Notes: a model not told the origin generated them from the letters alone. Counted from the stretch's first letter, positions 1 through 5,370 are shown. The stretch is 5,370 nt of DNA from an uncultured Flavobacteriales bacterium (GCA_937924345.1 CALDTD010000183.1:1-5370); one strand, 5' to 3'. Numbers and translations are program-made.

Positions 1-121
1 TGATGTTATATTCAATTATCCCTTCAGAGATTCTGTCATCTCCAGATCCGCAACTTGTAAAAGAGAGTAATAATATAATACTTAGTATATAAACTATATG
101 TTGTAAAGGTGTTTTTGGCAT
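1..121 (-). CDS. Putative surface lipoprotein, N-terminal fragment
   Basis: Reading the minus strand from the ATG at 121 gives 40 residues before the window edge, so only the N-terminus is seen. Residues 1-23 form a lipoprotein signal peptide: a short Lys-containing start, a hydrophobic core (about residues 9-19, rich in Ile/Leu/Val) and the end LSFTS before Cys24, the expected lipidated residue. The next residues, GSGDD, are small and acidic. In Bacteroidota such a stretch just after the Cys is known to act as a lipoprotein export signal towards the cell surface, so surface display is inferred. The first mature residues, SEGIIEYNI, resemble the opening strand of several flavobacterial lipoproteins, but this is too short to name a family. 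The function is unknown. The gene lies 125 bp downstream of the thioesterase on the same strand and probably has its own promoter (136-143). Confidence 0.72.
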   Translation of the reverse strand, partial: MPKTPLQHIVYILSIILLLSFTSCGSGDDRISEGIIEYNI

Positions 122-130
122 AATATTATG

Positions 131-170
131 ATGGACAAATATAATTTAATTTTTCAGATATTTTATCCAT
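131..170. repeat. Imperfect inverted repeat before the lipoprotein gene
   Basis: The arm atggacaaatat (131-142) is mirrored by atattttatccat (158-170). They pair along about 12 positions with one mismatch or wobble and one bulged base, around a 15-nt AT-rich centre. On the plus strand the second arm runs into a 7-T tract (170-176), which has the shape of a terminator, but no plus-strand gene enters from the left within the window. On the minus strand the hairpin would sit 9 nt before the lipoprotein start and overlap the candidate -7 box. It could be an operator, a leader hairpin or a chance AT-rich palindrome. Confidence 0.35.
136..143 (-). promoter_or_regulatory. Candidate Bacteroidota -7 box for the lipoprotein gene
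   Basis: The minus strand reads TATATTTG here, a perfect match to the TAnnTTTG -7 element used by the primary sigma factor of Bacteroidota. It ends 14 nt before the ATG at 121, which would give a very short 5' leader. No TTG (-33 element) is visible at the usual distance upstream, and the region is so AT-rich that chance matches are likely. The box overlaps the downstream arm (in minus-strand sense) of the inverted repeat at 131-170, so a repressor or hairpin there could affect it. Confidence 0.35.
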
Positions 171-246
171 TTTTTTATTCAGATGATAATTATTAAGATT
201 TAACTTATCAAAACTGTTTTTTAAAGGTTAATGAACTCATTTTATG

Positions 247-672
247 TTAAATAAATAAACCTCTTTTTGTCATAGGATAAATATTAAATGTTCCCATTCC
301 TTTAGATACTAGTTCTTTAGTATTGGTTTTAATGATTTTACCAGTTGTAACGATTAAACTCTTCCCTTCAAATTCAATTTCGCCAGTTGCTAATAACTTA
401 TCCCCTTTAAATATTGGCTTAAAATAGTTAATCTTAAATTCTACTGTAGAGACTAAATTTCCATCATTGCAAACTTTAGATAGTGCGGTGGTTCCTAATA
501 TTGCGTCCATCATTGAGGCTACAACTGCTCCGTGACCTACTTTAGGTGAACTCAAGTGTTTTTCAGAAATTTCTAATTTATAAGTTATATTTCCTGGTGA
601 ATGTTCAGTTAGAACTAACCCCATTTCTTTATCAAAATTATTGTATTGAGCGTATAACTCTTGTGCATTCAT
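247..672 (-). CDS. PaaI-type hotdog-fold acyl-CoA thioesterase
   Basis: This 141-residue protein has the length and layout of the small single-hotdog-domain thioesterases that cleave acyl-CoA thioesters in the cytoplasm. The signature helix lies at residues 45-62: G-H-G (46-48), then SMMDAILG with Asp56 at the position of the usual catalytic acid. After it come the strands STVEFKINYFKP and GDKLLATGEIEFEGKS, typical of the PaaI/YdiI branch. The usual N-x-x-x-H-G-G motif is reduced to V-G-H-G, so the substrate cannot be named and it is not clearly the phenylacetate enzyme PaaI. I chose the ATG at 672. An upstream TTG at 693 would add seven residues and overlap the glycosyltransferase stop. From 672, the gap to that stop is 14 bp, so the two genes are probably co-transcribed. 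There is no Shine-Dalgarno sequence, and I see no convincing terminator after the stop. Confidence 0.85.
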   Translation of the reverse strand: MNAQELYAQYNNFDKEMGLVLTEHSPGNITYKLEISEKHLSSPKVGHGAVVASMMDAILGTTALSKVCNDGNLVSTVEFKINYFKPIFKGDKLLATGEIEFEGKSLIVTTGKIIKTNTKELVSKGMGTFNIYPMTKRGLFI

Positions 673-686
673 AACAGTAAAATTAG

Positions 687-1673
687 TTAACAAAAATAAT
701 AATATTCGTTAGATAATATTTCCTTTTCTTTAAGTTGCAAAAGTTCTGTTTTGTTAGCAATAGCGATTATAAATTGAGTATTCATTGTATTTAAATCTGT
801 TTGTAAGAGTTCTTTATTATAAATAATATGACCAATTTTATTTTCATTATTACAACACCAATCAAATTTAATTCCTTTATCAATCAATAGTTTTGCAATC
901 AATTTGCCTTTTTTTCCAGCACCTAATAAAGAAAGACGTTGTTTTTGATTGTAATCTAATTTAATGAATTGGTTTACTTTTAATGAGAGAAAACGATTGT
1001 CTTTATAATTTTCATGTGTTCGCGAAGTTCTAGTCTCATAATCTCTCCATAAATGGACTTTTTCTTTAGTTGAAACTACAGTTAAATTATACTCATACAT
1101 TCTAAAAGCTAATTCATAATCTTCTGGGTAAATACTGCTATTAAATCCTCCTATTTCTTCAAATAGTTCTCTTTTTAACATCCAACTAGGAGAGGGAATT
1201 GGGCATTCTTTATAAATTTCTTTAAAGCTATTTCCTTTTTCGGCAAGGCTATTGATCCAATTTTCATAATTTAGATATCCGTTTCCAATCTCACTACCGT
1301 TAGACTTAAAGTAATGAACTTTTCCTATTACAACTTTTTTAGTTGAAGATTCGTAAAGTAAGCGTTGCATTACTTCCAATTTACTTGGTTGCATAATGTC
1401 ATCAGCATCCATTCTGGTAATGTAATTTCCTTTTACAATTTTATATCCCGTTTGCAAAGCGTTTATAATTCCATCCCCATTATTAGTAATAACTTTTATA
1501 CGTTTGTCTTTGGTAAGGTTTTGAATCAGCTCTTCGCTATTATCTGCGGAATGATCATTTATTGCAATTAGCTCCCAATTTTCATACGTTTGATTTAAGA
1601 TAGAACCAATAGTTTCTTCTAAAAAATCACCACAATTTTTAAACGGCATGATGATAGAAATAAGGTCTTCCAT
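687..1673 (-). CDS. GT2 family glycosyltransferase with C-terminal Rossmann-like domain
   Basis: Residues 1-230 or so form a GT-A fold family-2 glycosyltransferase, which transfers a sugar from a nucleotide-sugar donor. Visible landmarks are the opening strand ISIIMPFKNC (6-14), SILNQTYENWELIAIND (24-40), the metal/nucleotide-binding D-x-D in RMDADD (Asp89, Asp91), and an acidic pair in YPEDYELAFRM (Glu184, Asp185) where the catalytic base usually lies. There are no membrane helices, so it is likely cytosolic or peripheral. Residues about 247-328 look like a second domain: a hydrophobic strand leading to G-A-G-K-K-G (251-256), then a helix and the later strand FIIAIANK. This resembles the N-terminal nucleotide-binding domain of PglD-type sugar acetyltransferases; that assignment is inference. 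The acceptor is unknown; surface polysaccharide or protein glycosylation are the obvious candidates. It is first in a unit with the thioesterase and is divergent from the PaaY-like gene 43 bp away. Confidence 0.88.
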   Translation of the reverse strand: MEDLISIIMPFKNCGDFLEETIGSILNQTYENWELIAINDHSADNSEELIQNLTKDKRIKVITNNGDGIINALQTGYKIVKGNYITRMDADDIMQPSKLEVMQRLLYESSTKKVVIGKVHYFKSNGSEIGNGYLNYENWINSLAEKGNSFKEIYKECPIPSPSWMLKRELFEEIGGFNSSIYPEDYELAFRMYEYNLTVVSTKEKVHLWRDYETRTSRTHENYKDNRFLSLKVNQFIKLDYNQKQRLSLLGAGKKGKLIAKLLIDKGIKFDWCCNNENKIGHIIYNKELLQTDLNTMNTQFIIAIANKTELLQLKEKEILSNEYYYFC

Positions 1674-1716
1674 ATCGAGATTTAATTTTACCTTTACTAT
1701 TCAAAAAATAGAATTT
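1674..1716. promoter_or_regulatory. Divergent intergenic region with probable back-to-back promoters
   Basis: These 43 bp separate the starts of the glycosyltransferase (minus) and the PaaY-like gene (plus), so both promoters must lie here or within the first codons of the opposite gene. On the plus strand TACCTTTA (1689-1696) matches five of the six fixed positions of the Bacteroidota TAnnTTTG box and ends 20 nt before the ATG at 1717. On the minus strand TATTTTTTG (1710-1702) is a near match with one extra T. Neither has a clear -33 TTG. I see no Shine-Dalgarno sequence and no strong palindrome. Confidence 0.3.
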
Positions 1717-2307
1717 ATGATCTACGAATTTAATGGATTTAAACCAGTTATTCACGAAAGTGCTTTTATTCATCCTCAAGCTAATGTAACAGGTAATGTT
1801 TTTATTGGTAAAAATGTATATATCGGTCCAAATTGTGTTTTACGAGGCGATTGGGGCAAAATTGTAATTGAAGATGGTTGCAATGTTCAAGAAAACTGTA
1901 CCGTACACATGTTTCCAGGAACCACAACTATACTTAAAGAAGGGGCTCACATTGGTCATGGAGCAATTATTCATGGTGGGGTAATTGGCAAAAATACGCT
2001 TATAGGTATGAATGCTGTAGTAATGGACGATGTGGTTGTAGGAGATGAATCTATTGTAGGGGCGCTTTGTTTTGTTCCTTCAAAAATGGAAATTCCTAAA
2101 CGTAAAATTGTAGTCGGTAACCCTGCTAAAGTGGTTAAAGATGTTAGTGATAAAATGATTGAATGGAAAACGAAAGGAACTGAACTTTACCAACAATTAC
2201 CGAACGATTGTAGAAATACATTAAAAGAATGTGAACCATTAAGAGAGGCTGAACCTAATCGTCCAGAGCAAGATAATTCATTAAAAATCTGGAAAGAAAC
2301 TAAATAA
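1717..2307 (+). CDS. paaY: PaaY-like hexapeptide-repeat protein (gamma-carbonic anhydrase fold)
   Basis: The protein has 196 residues, the same length I recall for E. coli PaaY, and resembles it from end to end. Hexapeptide turns run from about residue 15 to 135 (for example GNVFIGKNVYIGPN and GKNTLIGMNAVVMDDVVVG), predicting a left-handed beta-helix that trimerises. His64, His81 and His86 fit the three metal ligands of gamma-carbonic anhydrases, with the usual five-residue spacing between the last two. The C-terminal helix carries the features that separate PaaY/CaiE from plain carbonic anhydrases: EWKTKGTELYQ (149-159) and EPLREAEPNR (173-182). PaaY is reported as a thioesterase supporting phenylacetate breakdown; whether this copy does that or acts as a carbonic anhydrase is open. 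An in-frame ATG at 1648 would add 23 residues read from inside the glycosyltransferase gene and absent from the family, so I start at 1717. The stop overlaps the next start (TAATG). Confidence 0.85.
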   Translation: MIYEFNGFKPVIHESAFIHPQANVTGNVFIGKNVYIGPNCVLRGDWGKIVIEDGCNVQENCTVHMFPGTTTILKEGAHIGHGAIIHGGVIGKNTLIGMNAVVMDDVVVGDESIVGALCFVPSKMEIPKRKIVVGNPAKVVKDVSDKMIEWKTKGTELYQQLPNDCRNTLKECEPLREAEPNRPEQDNSLKIWKETK

Positions 2308-3260
2308 TGAAACAGTTAATTTTTACTTTTCTAATTTTATTGAATGGATATTTTTTGATTGCTCAAAAGATTGACAACACTGTTTCTTATTTAGACATGG
2401 GAACTGATAAATATTTTCGTTTTAATTACGATAATGATTTTTTTTCTGCAGCAGATTTTAATTACACCCAAGGTTACAATTTTGAGTTTGTAAACCCTGT
2501 TTTAGCTAAAAACCCATTGCAAAAACTTCTATTAAAAAAGAAAAGTATAAATAACTATGGGTTATTATTGGAAGGAATTGGATACACTCCATTTGATATT
2601 GTAGAATCGACAATTATTCTAGATGATCGACCTTTCGCATCAGCATTAATGCTCAGAAGTTTTGTAACAAGTACAGACACTGTGTTGGATTATAGATTGA
2701 CTTCTTCATTGAGCCTTGGGATAATTGGTCCAGTAACGGGAGGGCGAGAGGTTCAAACAGCTATTCATAAAATTATTGACGATGATATTCCGCAAGGGTG
2801 GAAAAATGAAATTCAAAATGATTTAGTTTTAAACTATGAATTAGGAGTAGAAAAGAAGGTTTTAGCTTATCGAGACAAACTTGTGATTACGACCTCAGCA
2901 AAAGCCAAATTTGGGACTTTGTTTAATTCTTTAACGCTAAGTTCTAGTATTTCTACAGGGGTTTTTAATTCGGTATTTATAACACCAAAAAGGGAATATA
3001 AAAAACAATTTTATTTATACGCAGAACCACTTGTAAACCTTGTAGCTTATGATGCCACACTTCAAGGAGGCTTTTTAAATGATAGTCCACATACGTTTGC
3101 TGCTAATGAAATTGAACGCTTTGTTCCTCAGTTAAAAGTTGGACTTGTTTTAAAGTTAAAAAAACTCTTTTTAGAATATAGTCAAGTAATAATAGGAAGA
3201 GAATACAAATTTGGTCCAATAGCTAACTGGGGAGGAGTGAAGATTGGGGGGTATCTGTGA
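2307..3260 (+). CDS. LpxR/DUF2219 family lipid A deacylase (outer-membrane beta-barrel)
   Basis: LpxR enzymes are 12-stranded outer-membrane barrels that remove the 3'-acyloxyacyl chain from lipid A. This 317-residue protein begins with a signal peptide (residues 1-19, LIA before Gln20). Family landmarks follow in order: F-N-Y-D-N-D-F-F (39-46) with Asn43-Asp44, the N-Y-T-Q-G-Y turn (52-57), D-R-P-F-A (107-111), LGIIGPVTGG (137-146), Gln150 and His154 in VQTAIH, and P-Q-G-W (162-165). Asn43, Asp44, Gln150 and His154 match, from memory, active-site Asn9, Asp10, Gln118 and His122 of Salmonella LpxR. There is no lysine between residues 81 and 130, where the Lys67 equivalent would be expected. 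Alternating hydrophobic strands fill the C-terminal half, but the last residue is Leu rather than the common aromatic. The start codon shares its A with the preceding stop, indicating translational coupling to the PaaY-like gene. An 8-T run encodes the residues just after Asn-Asp. Confidence 0.82.
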   Translation: MKQLIFTFLILLNGYFLIAQKIDNTVSYLDMGTDKYFRFNYDNDFFSAADFNYTQGYNFEFVNPVLAKNPLQKLLLKKKSINNYGLLLEGIGYTPFDIVESTIILDDRPFASALMLRSFVTSTDTVLDYRLTSSLSLGIIGPVTGGREVQTAIHKIIDDDIPQGWKNEIQNDLVLNYELGVEKKVLAYRDKLVITTSAKAKFGTLFNSLTLSSSISTGVFNSVFITPKREYKKQFYLYAEPLVNLVAYDATLQGGFLNDSPHTFAANEIERFVPQLKVGLVLKLKKLFLEYSQVIIGREYKFGPIANWGGVKIGGYL

Positions 3261-3282
3261 TATTTTAAATATTACTTTTTTT
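3257..3282 (+). terminator. Intrinsic terminator after the LpxR-like gene
   Basis: The sequence GTGATATT (3257-3264) pairs with AATATTAC (3268-3275) around a 3-nt loop, with seven Watson-Crick pairs and one G-T wobble. Seven T residues follow directly (3276-3282). It starts inside the last two codons of the LpxR-like gene and lies between convergent genes. The stem is AT-rich and therefore weak. The T-run is on the plus-strand side only, so it should mainly stop transcription of the PaaY-LpxR pair and not of the converging gene at 3289. Confidence 0.55.
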
Positions 3283-3288
3283 AAGAAC

Positions 3289-4023
3289 TTATTTGTATTC
3301 ATTCCCATAGATGTCTATGTATATACTTTTTCCTCTCCTTTTTTTAGCCTCTGCTAAATAATATTTAAATTTTTCAATGTTTTTATATTTAGGTTTAACG
3401 ATACCTAAAATTCCATATAAATTATTCTTTTTTGTTTTTAAAGAATGTTGATAATTAGAAAAATCAATTGAGTCAAACTTTAATTTAGGGTTTTCTTGAG
3501 AAAAGTACTTTCCATTTTTAAACAAAATTATTGTCTTGGGATTTATAATTACTGAATTATTGTTAAAGTTTGAATTGAATTTAAAAAGAGTTTGTCCATT
3601 TATAAAATAAACAGAGTCAGCATCTTCTTTAGAAATTTCAATTATTTTACGTGCTTGACTTTTGCTACTTTCTTCTTCCAAAACTTCAAAAACTTCAAAA
3701 TATGATTTTTTATCTCTAACTGATAATATTAAATTTTGGACATTCCCACAGGTGAAAAAATAATCTTTGACATTTTCTGCTCTTGTTCCGTCTAAACTCA
3801 CATAAAAGACTTGATTATCTTTGTCTAAAACCTGAATAAATTTACCTATATGATTAACAAATTTTAAATCTTTATATGTTTCGTTTGCAATAACAGTAAA
3901 CTTATTAGTTTTTATTTCTTTTGTTAACGAAATTTTTTCCAGCTTGTATATTATTGAATCTTTAACTTGAGTAAAACAATTACTTGTAAATGTAAGTATG
4001 AATAAAATAATTAAAAATTTCAT
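3289..4023 (-). CDS. Secreted protein of unknown function with a degenerate WG-like C-terminus
   Basis: I do not recognise a named family over the full 244 residues. Residues 1-18 form a signal peptide (Lys3, hydrophobic core 4-11), probably cut before Gln19. Cys16 follows Ser-Asn, which is a poor lipobox, so a lipoprotein is less likely. The body is Lys- and Asn-rich with short alternating hydrophobic strands, suggesting a repetitive beta structure. Residues about 196-243 look like one and a half weakened WG repeats: NLYGILG, then VKPKYKNIEKFKYYLAEA, then SIYIDIYGNEY, following the family's pattern of glycine, 'P.Y..I..F' and 'YID..G'. This link is by eye only. A 9-nt tandem repeat encodes FEVFEV (residues 109-114). 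The gene lies 22 bp after the T9SS-cargo gene with no terminator between, so they are probably co-transcribed, although shared orientation alone does not show a shared role. It has no Shine-Dalgarno sequence. Confidence 0.7.
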   Translation of the reverse strand: MKFLIILFILTFTSNCFTQVKDSIIYKLEKISLTKEIKTNKFTVIANETYKDLKFVNHIGKFIQVLDKDNQVFYVSLDGTRAENVKDYFFTCGNVQNLILSVRDKKSYFEVFEVLEEESSKSQARKIIEISKEDADSVYFINGQTLFKFNSNFNNNSVIINPKTIILFKNGKYFSQENPKLKFDSIDFSNYQHSLKTKKNNLYGILGIVKPKYKNIEKFKYYLAEAKKRRGKSIYIDIYGNEYK

Positions 4024-4045
4024 TTTCTAATTGTTACTTAAAAGA

Positions 4046-5370
4046 CTAATCCACTTTATAAACTTTTTTAGATGCGCTTAATTCAATTTCACTTCCCGTT
4101 GCGTCAGTAGAATTTACAGATGCTCTAACTGTATATATACCTGCTGATATATCTAGCTTGTTAGTTGAAATAGTTACTATTTCAATTCCTTCAACAGTAT
4201 GTAAAGAAGAGGAGATTAATTGTCCAAAATCATTATAGAAATTAATTTTTACTGGTGAGTCAGTTGGATTTTTTATTGTTAAATTAATATCACCAGTAAA
4301 TGGATTTGGAAAAGCATCTAATTCAAACTCTGTAACCTCAACTACTTCTTCTAGTTTAATCCAAATTGGGTTAGTATAAGAATGGTAAAAGTCATAAGAT
4401 GTTCCGTATATATCTGGGTTTGAACTATAGTCTTTTTCAGTTTCAAGCTCTGCTCTTATGTAGAAATATTTTTCTTGAGGGATTGAAGTTCCATCAAATA
4501 AGGTGTCTAAAATATCATTTAAAGAATAGCTTAATGCATTTGTTCCATTAGTTGCAGGTAGTTGGAGCATTTTTTCAATTTCCCCATCTTCTGTTCCTGC
4601 AATAATTTTAAACCAGGTAAAATCTCCAAATTCTGGAGTAGAAACATAGTTTATATTAAAAAAGTAATCATCAAGATTTAAAGTATTCACGACTTCATCT
4701 TCCCCCATTAAAATTTCATTTTCAGTATCGTTACCATTATCACTTATTCCTATAGTTGCTATTGGGCCGTCAGATAGTGTAGAGTTTCCATTGTATAGCG
4801 ATTCTAAAATATGTTCTCCATCTGTACCCAAACCTTTTGGAGAATAAACAATAGTTGTAATTTTACCAACACTGTTCGTGCTCAAACCACCTAAAGAAGC
4901 AAAGTCTTCTGTGTTAGAATAGTTAAATGAACCATGCGCATCAGACCCTGCAGATAAATATAATTTCCAATTTTCTAAATCTTCGTTATTGTTTTTTTGT
5001 ATTAAACCTAATTTATTGACGTGGTTTACAATTTCTTGTCCTTGTCTAAATCGTTTGTAATGATGGGAAAATGCTGCAGTATCACTAGCAGAAAATCGAG
5101 TAGTTGAGCCAGTTACATTCCATGGGTCAATGGTGTTTGAAAAAATACCACTACTGGATTCCTTGCTGTTTCTTAAGTTCCAAACTTGAGCTCCTTGTAT
5201 TCTATCTTTTATAAATTTATCTTCGTCTAATGATAGCAAATCTGATGTTCCATTGGTTTCATTACAAATAATTTCTCCACCTGTTTTTGGGAAGTCTTGT
5301 CCATTTGCAGGAAAGCTCAACTCTCCTAAATTCCAAATTCCACCTCCAACTGGAACAGTTGGTAATTTGT
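4046..5370 (-). CDS. T9SS-secreted CehA/McbA-like PHP metallohydrolase, C-terminal part
   Basis: The reading frame is open to the right edge; 440 codons are visible and the N-terminus lies outside the window. The TTG at 5320 is internal, since coding continues upstream as a Gly-rich segment (GGGIWNLGE). The visible part matches, in order, the end of a CehA/McbA-type PHP-fold metallohydrolase: G-A-Q-V-W-N (5177-5194), the metal-binding motif G-S-D-A-H-G (4931-4948), then ILESLYNG through S-D-G-P (4763-4810), and an IgG-like or beta module ending in N-P-I-W (4361-4372). Members of this fold hydrolyse phosphoester or other ester/carbamate bonds using metals; the substrate here is unknown. The last 95 residues or so form a type A T9SS sorting domain: F-P-N-P-F (4298-4312), then INFYNDFGQLISS, an SAGIYTVRAS strand and a Lys-containing tail (KKVYKVD). 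It is therefore expected to be exported through the T9SS and anchored or released at the cell surface. Stop is TAG. Confidence 0.85.
   Translation of the reverse strand, partial: KLPTVPVGGGIWNLGELSFPANGQDFPKTGGEIICNETNGTSDLLSLDEDKFIKDRIQGAQVWNLRNSKESSSGIFSNTIDPWNVTGSTTRFSASDTAAFSHHYKRFRQGQEIVNHVNKLGLIQKNNNEDLENWKLYLSAGSDAHGSFNYSNTEDFASLGGLSTNSVGKITTIVYSPKGLGTDGEHILESLYNGNSTLSDGPIATIGISDNGNDTENEILMGEDEVVNTLNLDDYFFNINYVSTPEFGDFTWFKIIAGTEDGEIEKMLQLPATNGTNALSYSLNDILDTLFDGTSIPQEKYFYIRAELETEKDYSSNPDIYGTSYDFYHSYTNPIWIKLEEVVEVTEFELDAFPNPFTGDINLTIKNPTDSPVKINFYNDFGQLISSSLHTVEGIEIVTISTNKLDISAGIYTVRASVNSTDATGSEIELSASKKVYKVD

Noticed and set aside
126..170. A 14-residue minus-strand micro-ORF (MDKISEKLNYICPS) ahead of the lipoprotein gene
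   Set aside because: It has no ribosome-binding support and overlaps the candidate promoter. It lacks the repeated regulatory codons of an attenuation leader, so chance is the simpler explanation.
195..246. Possible terminator after the thioesterase stop
   Set aside because: Short AT-rich palindromes such as aaaactgtttt are present, but no stable stem followed by a T-run is seen on the minus strand.
673..693. TTG at 693 as the start of the thioesterase
   Set aside because: It would overlap the glycosyltransferase stop and add seven residues with no family support, while an ATG lies at 672.
1365..1571. Plus-strand open frame of 68 codons
   Set aside because: It lies wholly inside the glycosyltransferase gene on the opposite strand, including its D-x-D region, and its product has no recognisable domain. 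It is a shadow frame.
1648..1716. Upstream ATG (1648) as the start of the PaaY-like gene
   Set aside because: The extra 23 residues are read from the glycosyltransferase start region and the intergenic gap, and PaaY proteins begin at the MIYEFNG-like segment. Starting at 1717 gives 196 residues, the family length.
3682..3699. Tandem 9-nt repeat as a candidate variable-number repeat
   Set aside because: There are only two exact copies, in frame and encoding FEVFEV; this is more simply a small coding duplication.
5318..5320. TTG at 5320 as the start of the T9SS-cargo gene
   Set aside because: The frame stays open to the window edge with coding-like sequence, there is no signal peptide after this TTG, and the PHP domain would be cut in half.
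1..5370. Search for tRNAs, CRISPR arrays, insertion sequences, toxin-antitoxin or defence genes
   Set aside because: No cloverleaf, regularly spaced repeat, transposase motif or known defence domain was recognised in either strand; almost all of the window is accounted for by the listed genes.

Overview
The window looks like a low-GC chromosome segment from a member of the Bacteroidota, most probably class Flavobacteriia. Four things point there: a type IX secretion system (T9SS) C-terminal sorting domain, a Bacteroidota-style lipoprotein leader (Cys followed by a Gly/Ser/Asp-rich stretch), a bacteroidetal-type LpxR/DUF2219 protein, and start codons without Shine-Dalgarno sequences in AT-rich gaps. 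I see no tRNA, rRNA, CRISPR array, insertion sequence, phage gene or attachment site.

Layout. Positions 1-121 (minus) hold the start of a lipoprotein gene that runs off the left edge. A 125-bp gap follows, with a perfect TAnnTTTG box inside an imperfect inverted repeat. Positions 247-1673 (minus) are a two-gene unit: a family-2 glycosyltransferase with an extra Rossmann-like C-terminal domain, then a PaaI-type hotdog thioesterase. A 43-bp divergent gap separates this from a plus-strand pair: a PaaY-like hexapeptide (gamma-carbonic-anhydrase-fold) protein whose stop codon overlaps the start of an LpxR-family lipid A deacylase. That pair ends in an AT-rich hairpin plus T-run at 3257-3282. Positions 3289-5370 (minus) hold a small secreted protein of unknown function, preceded on the same strand by the C-terminal part of a large T9SS-secreted protein. 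The visible part of that protein matches the end of a CehA/McbA-like PHP metallohydrolase.

How the genes relate. Four of the six genes concern the envelope or exterior: lipoprotein, LpxR-like outer-membrane enzyme, secreted orphan and T9SS cargo. The glycosyltransferase may serve surface glycans. PaaY and the PaaI-like thioesterase are both associated with CoA-thioester chemistry and sit on either side of the glycosyltransferase, but no other phenylacetate-pathway gene is visible, so a paa cluster is not shown. I found no clear new defence or mobile system. The most useful leads are the T9SS-tagged PHP hydrolase, the tightly coupled PaaY-LpxR pair, the glycosyltransferase-Rossmann fusion, and a possible missing active-site lysine in the LpxR-like protein. 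Three start codons were revised: TTG starts at 693 and 5320 and an upstream ATG at 1648 are unlikely to be real.
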